A DNA stretch of 20,312 nt from UBA9647 sp049522195 (GTDB lineage Bacteria; Bacteroidota; Ignavibacteria; UBA10030): positions 1 through 20,312 of the forward strand of contig JBEKOB010000072.1 in the NCBI GenBank assembly GCA_049522195.1, written 5' to 3'. The position numbers and the translations under genes are program-made. Under the pieces are notes generated by a model. The model saw only the letters and a program-made list of their open reading frames with translations. It searched no databases and was not told where the DNA came from. Position 1 is the stretch's first letter, and every line of letters starts with the position of its first letter. Positions 6,752 through 14,220 of this stretch are shown piece after piece.

Positions 6752-9700
6752 CTACCTGTTTGTCTTTTGCAGCGCCGTTACCCTATCAATCTCGCGCTGA
6801 GCTCCTGTCTTAAACGTCGCATCGATTCCGGGACGGCTGATGATCTGCTTATACATTGTCACGGCTTGATCGAACTTCGACATTTTCTCGTACGATTGAC
6901 CGGCCATATAATACGAAGTTGCTACCCAGTCCACTTTCGTCTTCTTGGTGACGAGGTACGGGACCTTCAGGAACTCGAGAATCGCCTGCTGATAGTCCCC
7001 CTTGTAGAAATATGCTTCGCCGATGTAGTACCGTACCTCCGTTTCCAGATCCGCATCCGCGTTGTCCAGCAGGCTCTGCAGGTGAAGCACTGCCTGGTCG
7101 TAGTAGCCAAGTTTCTGATAGAGAACACCGATATCGACACGCTTGTCCATAAGCTCCGGGTCGTCCGGGAACCGTTCGATGTACTTGCGCGTCAACTCCA
7201 GAGCTGCATCATAGAGTGTAAGCTGTTTGTACGCAAGTATGAGGTTGTTCATCGCATACTGGACGAGATCCGGTGCACGGCTTTCGCTGTCGAGCACTGC
7301 CTTGTATTGACGTGCCGCGGAATCCCATTGCTCCTGACTATAGTACAGATTGCCGAGTGCCAGCCTGACGCGTGGCGCGATCGGGTCACTTCCATACTTC
7401 TGGAGAATCGCTTCGTACAGCTTGATTGCTTCAGGGGTTTTCTCGGAGAGCTCGGCAACCCGGGCGTTGCCGTACATTGCATTCGGAACAGAAGACGAAC
7501 CGGCATACTGCTGGATGACGCTATCGAAGAATTTCTTCGCAGAGGCGTATTCATCCTTCCTTAGGAAGTAGTTCCCCCGCTCATAGTCAAACTCAGCCGC
7601 ATACCGCCCCTGCCGTGGGAATGCCTTGTTGAATGCTGCCGCTCTGGCGTCCCCCTCCTTCGCGTTGTTCAGACGGAAATACGCGATAACAATGCGTGAC
7701 AGGATGTGCTGCTTGAGGGAGTCGTTCGTCACCTTCTCTGCGACTTCGGTGTAACGGGAGATGGCATTTGTGTACTCCTCATTTTTGAAATACAGTTCTG
7801 CCGCTTCAAATGCCGCCTGATTCATTCCTGTCGATCCGGCAACCGAGTATTGGCTCGCCTTCTGAAGGTACTGGGCGGCCAACGTCACGCTGTTTTCCTC
7901 TCTCGCGAGCGTCGCCAGCTGATAGTACACTTGTCCCGCCCGTTCCGAAGAATCCTCACGGGCCAGATATTCTGCATAATAATGTTTCGCCTCTCCCCGC
8001 TTTTCGAGCTTGGCACAGCTCGTTGCAAGATCATAGAGTACATCGAGCGGAAGGCGCACTTTGGGATCAGTTCCCTTCTCCGCCTCGCGTACAACGGACT
8101 GGTACTGTATTATCGCATTTGGATAGTCGAGAGCTTTGAAGTAGGCATCAGCCCGGGCTCTGGCGAGCTGGCCGCTGAAGGATGTGTAGGAGAACTGCTG
8201 TCCAATCTGTTTATACAGCTCGAGTGCACGGGAAGCATTGCCTCGTCCTGCCTCGAACTGTGCGAGCGACCACGACGCACGAGCAGAAAACTCGTTGTTC
8301 GGAAACCTCTTGAGATACTCCTGGTACACAAGTGCTGCAGAATCGGGCTGACCGAGCGTTGTCAGCATATCTCCCAGCCGGAAGAAAGCGCTTCCTTCGA
8401 TATCCTTCAACGGTCGTTCCTTGATGGCTTGCGCGTAGAATTTCGCGGCGTCTTCGGGATCTTTCTTTTTCCGGAAGGCCTCTGCAATCGAAAAGTAGAT
8501 CAGATCTTTTCGTTTGATGACCTGGTGGGCCTGAAGAAACTCACCGCTTACCTGACGAACATCGGCAGCTCCTGCCGCGAGTTGAAGGCGGATATTCAGT
8601 TGGCCGGACCATGCATCATCAGCGAGCTCACCCGATGGGAACTGCTTCAGAAGAGAATCATAGGCAGCGATCGCTTTGAGAGAGGGTTCAAGCTTCGGTG
8701 TGCCCCCCGCGACCGCCTGAATTCCCGCATACTCAAACGCTTTTGCCTGGTTGTACCACGCCATCGACTGTTTCTCGGTGGGAAGACCGATATGCAGTGC
8801 CGAAGCAAACTGTGCGGCGGCTTTGTCGTAATCTTTCAGATCTTGGAAGTAAATTTCACCCAGACGGAATGCGAGTTCCCCTTTCGACTGCTGGGCGATG
8901 ACATCGCCAACCAGCAGCGCGAGCTTCTCGAGACCGGATTCCTTGTTCTTCAGCTCAAATGTGCGGATGTGCAGCGCAGCTTCGCGCGCAGCCCCAACGA
9001 ACTCACTCGCGGGACATCTTTTCAGGAGGTCATCATATGCATCGAGTGCCCGATCCAACGAGCCGGACAATTGCAGGGCCTGAGCCCGTCCGAAGAGAGC
9101 TTCATCTACAACCGGGGAATTGGCGTAGCGGCTGAGCACGACATCATATACTGAAATCGCCTGAAGATAGTCGTGCAGATCATTCTGATACAACTTCGCT
9201 TCCTCAAGAAGAACCTCAGGGACACGATGATCACCGGGATACCCAGTCTGAAACTCAGAAGAGAGACGCAGTGCTTCCGAATGGTTCTCCGCTTTTGCGG
9301 CAACACGAGCGGACACGATCAACACATCACTCTGAGACAGTCCGGTTGACGTATCGCCAAGTGCCTGCGTCAAATACATCTGGGATTTCTGCAGATCCCC
9401 TGTCTGCTCCGCAGCCAGGCCGGCTTTGAAGCTCGCCTCACCCCGTTGAGCAGCCGGGATCGCAGAGGCCAACTCGTAGTTTCGAAGTGCCTTCGGATTC
9501 TCGCCTTTCTGTGTATATCCATCTCCCATGAGAATCAGAGCCTGCTGACGCACCTGTCGGGGAGCGCGTGCGGAGTCCGCATCGATAAGTTTCCAGGATG
9601 CAAACGCCTGGGTTGCATACCCAAGCTCACGCTGCATCGAGCCGAGGAACAGGAGCGCCGTGTAGTAGCTGGAAGTAGAACGATAGGTTTTGGCCACCTC

Positions 9701-10405
9701 ATCGAGCGCGTGCTGGGCGTCTTCGTACTTGTTCAGACTGGCCAGCGAGCGTGCCATCAGGACGAGAGCTTGTGCACTCAGTTCGGGATCTTTTGAAGCA
9801 TCGGCGACACGCTTCGATTCGGCGCGGGAGAGCTCAAACTGGTTGTCAAATAGATACATCCGGGCAAGCTTCAATCGGGCAGGGAGTATGACATCGGATG
9901 AGGAGTACTCCTGGATCAAAGTCCGGAGCACCTTTCGCGCGCTTTCCGGATCTCCCGAAAGTTCGAAGTATTCAGCTGACTTGACGAGGGCACTCGGGGC
10001 AAGCTTGCTCTTCGGATGGAATGTTTTCACACGCTCAAATGCGAGCGCTGCTTCCCGGAGGTTTTTGAGGGAGACATAAGAATCGGCGACATTCCACCAC
10101 GCTTCCGGAGCACGCGGATGATCGGGAAAGGCAAGGGCAAAATTCTGAAATGTCAGCCGCGCATCATCGAGTTTCCCCTGCCTAGTCTGGCACAGGCCAA
10201 GATAGAACCTTGCTTCGATTCCCTGCTGGGTATTCGGAAAAGTCGCTACAAACTGGCGGAATTGTTCCAAGGCAAGGTCATACAGCTTGTCATTATAGAG
10301 ATTGACGGCAAGCTTGAAATCGGCGTTCTCCTTCGTGTCCTGACTGGAAGCGACAGAAAACCAAACAAGGGAAAGGAGCAATGGAAGGAGGTATCGGGGC
10401 TTCAT
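6752..10405 (-). CDS. Large secreted tetratricopeptide-repeat (TPR) protein
   Basis: From the preferred ATG the product is 1217 aa. It begins with a clear signal peptide: MKPR, then a Leu-rich core, then a SVASSQ-type cleavage site near residue 22. The rest is helical repeats of about 34-38 residues carrying the TPR pattern (for example FYLGLCQTRQGKLDDARLTF near residue 68, with FP.HP..PEA spacing). They are most like the BamD/YbgF/TolA-binding subtype that works in the periplasm. It probably acts as a protein-protein scaffold in the envelope; a specific partner cannot be named. A GTG six codons upstream (10423) is an alternative start but would spoil the signal peptide with a hydrophobic lead. 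The gene is divergent from the lipoprotein at 10624. No catalytic motif was seen. Confidence 0.88.
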   Translation of the reverse strand: MKPRYLLPLLLSLVWFSVASSQDTKENADFKLAVNLYNDKLYDLALEQFRQFVATFPNTQQGIEARFYLGLCQTRQGKLDDARLTFQNFALAFPDHPRAPEAWWNVADSYVSLKNLREAALAFERVKTFHPKSKLAPSALVKSAEYFELSGDPESARKVLRTLIQEYSSSDVILPARLKLARMYLFDNQFELSRAESKRVADASKDPELSAQALVLMARSLASLNKYEDAQHALDEVAKTYRSTSSYYTALLFLGSMQRELGYATQAFASWKLIDADSARAPRQVRQQALILMGDGYTQKGENPKALRNYELASAIPAAQRGEASFKAGLAAEQTGDLQKSQMYLTQALGDTSTGLSQSDVLIVSARVAAKAENHSEALRLSSEFQTGYPGDHRVPEVLLEEAKLYQNDLHDYLQAISVYDVVLSRYANSPVVDEALFGRAQALQLSGSLDRALDAYDDLLKRCPASEFVGAAREAALHIRTFELKNKESGLEKLALLVGDVIAQQSKGELAFRLGEIYFQDLKDYDKAAAQFASALHIGLPTEKQSMAWYNQAKAFEYAGIQAVAGGTPKLEPSLKAIAAYDSLLKQFPSGELADDAWSGQLNIRLQLAAGAADVRQVSGEFLQAHQVIKRKDLIYFSIAEAFRKKKDPEDAAKFYAQAIKERPLKDIEGSAFFRLGDMLTTLGQPDSAALVYQEYLKRFPNNEFSARASWSLAQFEAGRGNASRALELYKQIGQQFSYTSFSGQLARARADAYFKALDYPNAIIQYQSVVREAEKGTDPKVRLPLDVLYDLATSCAKLEKRGEAKHYYAEYLAREDSSERAGQVYYQLATLAREENSVTLAAQYLQKASQYSVAGSTGMNQAAFEAAELYFKNEEYTNAISRYTEVAEKVTNDSLKQHILSRIVIAYFRLNNAKEGDARAAAFNKAFPRQGRYAAEFDYERGNYFLRKDEYASAKKFFDSVIQQYAGSSSVPNAMYGNARVAELSEKTPEAIKLYEAILQKYGSDPIAPRVRLALGNLYYSQEQWDSAARQYKAVLDSESRAPDLVQYAMNNLILAYKQLTLYDAALELTRKYIERFPDDPELMDKRVDIGVLYQKLGYYDQAVLHLQSLLDNADADLETEVRYYIGEAYFYKGDYQQAILEFLKVPYLVTKKTKVDWVATSYYMAGQSYEKMSKFDQAVTMYKQIISRPGIDATFKTGAQREIDRVTALQKTNR

Positions 10406-10623
10406 ATAGAGAAAAGGTAGCACATATTGAAGCGATTATCAAGGCAGTAGACTCTGCCGGATTACCGCTCGGTCGGCGATCATCGGGGAATCACAGAAAA
10501 CCGCGCGAAACTTTCTCTCGTGCAAAGACGTTTTTATACACAGTGGAGGGAGCGTCTCCAGAATAAACAAGAAGGAAGACGGTCCTCCGGGTTGCAGGAT
10601 CTGTTTTTATGGAGGAACACATC
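10406..10623. promoter_or_regulatory. Divergent intergenic region between TPR and lipoprotein genes
   Basis: This 218-bp region must hold promoters for both directions. A plus-strand TATACA (10535-10540) is a possible -10 box for the lipoprotein gene, though no good -35 lies 17 bp upstream. No repeats or operator-like symmetry stand out. Confidence 0.3.
10611..10615 (+). promoter_or_regulatory. Ribosome binding site that fixes the lipoprotein start
   Basis: GGAGG lies 8 nt before ATG 10624. The ATG at 10609 overlaps this site and has no Shine-Dalgarno sequence of its own, so 10624 is the likely start. It is one of the few strong Shine-Dalgarno sites in the window. Confidence 0.7.
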
Positions 10624-11322
10624 ATGGCTCGCCACGCTACGAACCTCATTCTCTTTGTATGGGCTGTTGGACTCTTGATGTCCGGTTGCACGAACTCTCC
10701 GACCGGACCCCAGCAATCCACACCAACAATTCCATCGGTCTCGTTCAAGGGGCCAAAGACGAATTCCAGCAACCCGAATGTTCAGACGGTGACCTCCGCA
10801 GTCACGAGCATGAACGCCTATACCCAGCAACTCTCCCTTGTAGGAAGCTTATCTTCAATCCAACAGGGGAACACGCGGACATGGACGTACTCACTGGGAA
10901 CGCTCAATGTCACACTGACAGCAACAGTACAACCCGATGGCTCAGATCGATGGGCCATGATATTGAATGGTTCCGATACTTCAGGAGCGACGTACAAGAA
11001 CTTCACCGTTGCGAGAGGAACTACGAGTGGAGATAATAAGACCGGAACATGGGATATCTACGATTCGACCTCAACATCGCCTGTGTCGGAACTCAGCTGG
11101 GCCACTTCAAACAACATCCTCAACGGCACGTTGAAATCGTTCAGCGGGGGAAGCCTCGATGCCCAGACTGTTATCATCAACAACCCGGATAACAGCGGTC
11201 AGCTGACGATCTACTCAGGCTCGACCCTTACGTTCAAAGCGGTATGGCAGTCAAGCGGTTCCGGCAATTGGTGGACCTACGACCCGTACGGAGCACAGAC
11301 GGGGACCGGGAATTGGACATGA
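10624..11322 (+). CDS. Predicted lipoprotein of unknown function
   Basis: This is a 232-aa protein with a short basic start (MARH), a hydrophobic stretch and a lipobox LMSGC, with Cys22 as the lipidated residue. Immediately after the Cys is a TNSPTGPQQ-type flexible tether. The mature part is rich in Ser, Thr, Gly, Asn and Trp with few charged residues, which suggests a beta-rich surface protein. I recognise no domain. The C-terminus has repeated GNW motifs (SGNWW, TGNWT). The start is set by the GGAGG upstream. It is followed by a long 3' region and a terminator (11499-11530). It could be an outer-membrane surface lipoprotein; no enzymatic residues are apparent. Confidence 0.82.
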   Translation: MARHATNLILFVWAVGLLMSGCTNSPTGPQQSTPTIPSVSFKGPKTNSSNPNVQTVTSAVTSMNAYTQQLSLVGSLSSIQQGNTRTWTYSLGTLNVTLTATVQPDGSDRWAMILNGSDTSGATYKNFTVARGTTSGDNKTGTWDIYDSTSTSPVSELSWATSNNILNGTLKSFSGGSLDAQTVIINNPDNSGQLTIYSGSTLTFKAVWQSSGSGNWWTYDPYGAQTGTGNWT

Positions 11323-11483
11323 CAAGTTTTCAGGGTTCAGGACCGGTCGGATTCAAGACGGATTGTTGAACGAAAAAAGGGAACTTATACCAAATAGGAT
11401 GCTCTTCGTACTCCTGACCGGGTGTCGAAAGCTCCGAAAACTCGTCGGGGGGGACGCTTTTGAGCCGCCATAGAGGCTGACTG

Positions 11484-11553
11484 TGAAAATTCGTTCACAA
11501 AGGCGACCCCATTAACGGGATCGCCTTTTTCATTTCTCTTTTCTTCCGTATCT
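11484..11553 (+). repeat. 70-bp terminator-containing repeat, copy 1
   Basis: The segment runs from TGAAAATTCGTTCACAAAGG to CTTCCGTATCT and aligns without gaps to 12928-12997. The two copies differ mainly inside the hairpin, where the changes keep base pairing. Confidence 0.75.
11499..11530 (+). terminator. Rho-independent terminator of the lipoprotein gene
   Basis: AAAGGCGA pairs with TCGCCTTT. Inside that, CCC pairs with GGG across a single bulged A, followed by TTTTT. It lies 177 bp past the stop codon, so the transcript has a long 3' untranslated region. Confidence 0.75.
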
Positions 11554-11773
11554 CGGGCATCCAGAGATCCAAAAAACGGCAAGAAGGGGAACTAGACGCT
11601 TCATCGGCAAAGATTTAGCATATATTGCATCTATCATCGAGGCATGCTATCTTCGCGAGTCAGTGAAAATCTCGCATCGGATTGATACTCGTGCGGTCAG
11701 AACAAGCACTCCAGTCGCAGTTTGCACATCCTAAATCCACTTTCCTCTCTCACACTCAGTAGATGGGGGCCAA

Positions 11774-12844
11774 ATGAAGTTTGCCGCCATTTTTCTTCTC
11801 ACCATCATGCTCACTTCGCTTGCCCTTTCGCAGATTTCGATTACTTCAAGCGACGTGCAGTCATTCTATGCTCCGGGCAAATCATGGCGATTTCTGGAGA
11901 ACTCGAATCTGAGCACGACATTCAACGTGGGAACAGCATCCTCTTCAGCGCAATCCTGGACGTTGCCGACAATCACTTACACCGACACAGCCAGGATGGA
12001 CAACGTTCTTCCATCTGAGACACCCTATGCATCGAAGTTCCCGAGGGCTACTCATGCTCAACGGGAAATTCAAATCAGCGGTGGATCTACCTCAACCTAC
12101 TATCAGTTTTCTAGAATGACGACGGATTCCTTGTTTTCACTCGGGGACGCTTTGAGAATTCAGAGAGCTGGGACCGACACAACGGAGTTTACATTTCATA
12201 TAGGTCTCGACATGGTGCTTCCTTTTACTTACGGCAAATCATTTACCAACCGCGACTCGATTCCTATCGCGCCCGGATCCTACGTCATACAACGCACAAC
12301 AGATGTGTGTGATGCATTCGGAACTGTCGTAGTGCCTGGCGGAACCTTTCAGGCGTTGCGGAAAAAGCAAACGATAATCAGCCAAACGTTCTACGGTGGC
12401 GTACAGTTTTCTGCTGACACCTCTGTGCAATTTTCGTTTCTCACGAAAGAGGGATACGAAACTGACATAACTCCGAAGGACAAAAATCCAAGCGGAAGCA
12501 CAATTCCGATCACCGGCATTTCATACGTGACAGTCATTACAACTCCTACCGGCATCGCCGGTCAGGGCCAGACACTTCCGACTGGACCCTTCCTTGCTCA
12601 GAATTATCCAAATCCGTTCAATCCGACGACAGCAATCAGCTATCAGCTTTCGGCTGCCAGTACCGTGACGCTCAAGGTGTACGACGTGCTCGGCAAGGAG
12701 GTCGCAACTCTGGTTGATGGCGTTCAATCAGCCGGCATGCACACGGTCCGTTTCGACGGATCTTCCCTCAGGAGCGGCATGTATTTCTACCGGATTCAGG
12801 CCGGATCGTTTCACGACGCCAGGAAGCTCATTTTGATCAAATAG
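11774..12844 (+). CDS. Secreted protein with T9SS type A sorting domain
   Basis: This is a 356-aa protein. The signal peptide is at 1-20 (MKFA, hydrophobic core, SLALSQ). A central region of about 25-260 is beta-rich and of unknown function. The C-terminal 80 residues (277-356) are a textbook type IX secretion sorting domain: NYPNPFNPTT, then VTLKVYDVLGKEVATLV, then GMYFYRIQAG, ending in a Lys-rich KLILIK. In this lineage such domains direct export through the outer membrane by the Por/T9SS machinery and are usually cleaved off or used for surface attachment. The domain is good evidence for a Bacteroidota/Ignavibacteria-type host. The start ATG has a weak G-rich site (GGGGG, 9 bp upstream). 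It is followed by a GC hairpin and a terminator. The substrate or partner of the mature part is unknown. Confidence 0.88.
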   Translation: MKFAAIFLLTIMLTSLALSQISITSSDVQSFYAPGKSWRFLENSNLSTTFNVGTASSSAQSWTLPTITYTDTARMDNVLPSETPYASKFPRATHAQREIQISGGSTSTYYQFSRMTTDSLFSLGDALRIQRAGTDTTEFTFHIGLDMVLPFTYGKSFTNRDSIPIAPGSYVIQRTTDVCDAFGTVVVPGGTFQALRKKQTIISQTFYGGVQFSADTSVQFSFLTKEGYETDITPKDKNPSGSTIPITGISYVTVITTPTGIAGQGQTLPTGPFLAQNYPNPFNPTTAISYQLSAASTVTLKVYDVLGKEVATLVDGVQSAGMHTVRFDGSSLRSGMYFYRIQAGSFHDARKLILIK

Positions 12845-12847
12845 GTG

Positions 12848-12866
12848 TACCCCCAGGTGGGGGGAC
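12848..12866 (+). other. GC-rich hairpin immediately after the stop codon
   Basis: CCCCC (12850-12854) and GGGGG (12859-12863) enclose an AGGT loop, starting 3 bp after the stop codon. There is no T-run, so it may protect the 3' end of the mRNA while real termination occurs about 95 bp further on. Confidence 0.4.
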
Positions 12867-12927
12867 TTGTCGCAGGAAGGCATAACCACGTCAGGATCAC
12901 CCTTTTTCGCTATTCATTTGCTGGGAA

Positions 12928-12997
12928 TGAAAATTTGTTCACAAAGGCGATCTCAGCACCTAGATCGCCTTTTTCATTTCTCTTTTCTTCCGTATCT
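12928..12997 (+). repeat. 70-bp terminator-containing repeat, copy 2
   Basis: This is the second copy of the element at 11484-11553, with the same length. Flanking identity extends about 15 bp before and 23 bp after the hairpin and T-run, well beyond what termination needs. Confidence 0.75.
12943..12972 (+). terminator. Rho-independent terminator of the T9SS cargo gene
   Basis: AAAGGCGATCT (12943-12953) pairs perfectly with AGATCGCCTTT (12962-12972) around an 8-nt loop, continuing into TTTTT. It separates the secreted-protein gene from the polysaccharide operon that starts at 13045. Confidence 0.85.
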
Positions 12998-13044
12998 TAA
13001 CCCTCCGGAATCTTAGACAAACTTACCCACATAGTCCCCTGTTC

Positions 13045-14205
13045 ATGAACGTGCAGCAAAAAAACGTGGCAGTGGTGTTCGGCACGCGGCCGGATACCAT
13101 CAAAATGGCCCCCATCATCCTTGAGCTTCAGAAGCACAAGCACTTCCGCGTGACAACGATTGCTACGGCACAACACCGGCAGATGCTGGACCAGGTGCTC
13201 GAGGTCTTCGGAATAAAACCGGATTACGATCTGAACATCATGCAGCCGAAGCAATCTCTCGCCGAGCTGACGAAGAATACGATCGGTGCTCTCGACGACG
13301 TCCTCGTCGAAGCAAAGCCCGATATTGTGCTCGTCCAGGGGGATACGACGACAACATTTGTTGGAAGTCTTGCCGCGTTCTACAGACAGATTCCGGTGGG
13401 ACACGTCGAAGCCGGACTGCGAACGCAGGACAAGGCGAATCCCTTCCCCGAGGAAATCAACCGTCGGTTGACAAGCTGCATTGCCGACCTCCACTTTGCC
13501 CCAACAGCAACGGCGAAGCAGGCACTTCTCAAAGAACACATCCCAGCGAAACAGATTATCGTAACTGGCAATTCAGTGATAGATGCTCTCGGCTATGCGA
13601 TCAAGAAAACTTATACGTTTCCTGATCAGCGGCTGAACGAGTTCGTCGATGAAGGAAGGAAGATTATCCTTCTGACGATGCACAGGCGGGAAAACTGGGG
13701 AGCGCCGATGGCGGGGGCGTGCAAGGCGGTCAAGGAGCTTGCCAGGCGTTACCCGGACTATCGGTTTGTTTTTCCCGTTCATCTCAACCCGATCGTGCGT
13801 GACGTGGTATACCCGATTCTCGGAGACATCGCGAACGTCGTCCTGGTCGAGCCGCTTCCTTACAGCGACTTCGTCAACTTGATGGCCCGTTCACACCTGA
13901 TTCTTACCGACTCCGGCGGTGTGCAGGAAGAAGGTCCGTCCCTCGGCAAGCCGATTCTCGTGCTCCGGACAGTCACAGAACGACCCGAAGCGGTCCAATA
14001 CGGAACCGTGAAACTGGTGGGCCTCGACCCGAAGACAATCTCTTCGACAGCACGGACGTTGCTCGACAACCCGAGGGCCTATCAGAAGATGGCCACGGCG
14101 ACAAATCCGTACGGCGACGGACACGCGTCCCGCCGCACGGTGCAGGCATTGGAGCACTTCTTCGGATTCACAAAGAAGAAACCAGCAGAGTTCCGACCCC
14201 GATAA
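13045..14205 (+). CDS. wecB: UDP-N-acetylglucosamine 2-epimerase (non-hydrolysing)
   Basis: This 386-aa cytoplasmic enzyme interconverts UDP-GlcNAc and UDP-ManNAc, a precursor of ManNAc-containing surface polymers. The fold is the GT-B-like epimerase type. Conserved elements are GTRPDTIK (13-20, where nearly all relatives have GTRPE), catalytic-type acids D100 (VQGDTTT), E122 (HVEAGLRT) and E136/E137 (PFPEEINRR), H213 in MHRREN, and near the C-terminus LTDSGGVQEEGPSLGKP (UDP binding) and VLRTVTERPEA. Length is normal. It is first of three genes with 15- and 16-bp gaps: the others encode a deacetylase/hydrolase fusion and a GT2 glycosyltransferase. This suggests UDP-ManNAc, or UDP-GlcNAc in the reverse sense, feeds their polymer. 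The start ATG has no strong ribosome site. The Glu-to-Asp change in the first motif deserves attention. Confidence 0.93.
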   Translation: MNVQQKNVAVVFGTRPDTIKMAPIILELQKHKHFRVTTIATAQHRQMLDQVLEVFGIKPDYDLNIMQPKQSLAELTKNTIGALDDVLVEAKPDIVLVQGDTTTTFVGSLAAFYRQIPVGHVEAGLRTQDKANPFPEEINRRLTSCIADLHFAPTATAKQALLKEHIPAKQIIVTGNSVIDALGYAIKKTYTFPDQRLNEFVDEGRKIILLTMHRRENWGAPMAGACKAVKELARRYPDYRFVFPVHLNPIVRDVVYPILGDIANVVLVEPLPYSDFVNLMARSHLILTDSGGVQEEGPSLGKPILVLRTVTERPEAVQYGTVKLVGLDPKTISSTARTLLDNPRAYQKMATATNPYGDGHASRRTVQALEHFFGFTKKKPAEFRPR

Positions 14206-14220
14206 AGAAAGGATGTCGTA

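Larger units (their letters stand above)
11323..11773. other. Intergenic region between lipoprotein and T9SS cargo genes
   Basis: This 451-bp gap carries the first copy of a 70-bp terminator repeat (11484-11553). The remaining sequence must hold the promoter of the downstream secreted-protein gene; an AT-rich CATATATTGCAT (around 11620-11631) is the most promoter-like spot but has no convincing -35. No gene is seen. Confidence 0.5.

Noticed and set aside
7706..9154. Long plus-strand open frame of 482 codons
   Set aside because: It lies antisense within the TPR gene, whose signal peptide and repeats make the minus strand the coding one.
10609..10623. Upstream ATG of the lipoprotein gene
   Set aside because: It overlaps the Shine-Dalgarno sequence that serves ATG 10624 and would add a charged MEEHI lead before the lipoprotein signal.
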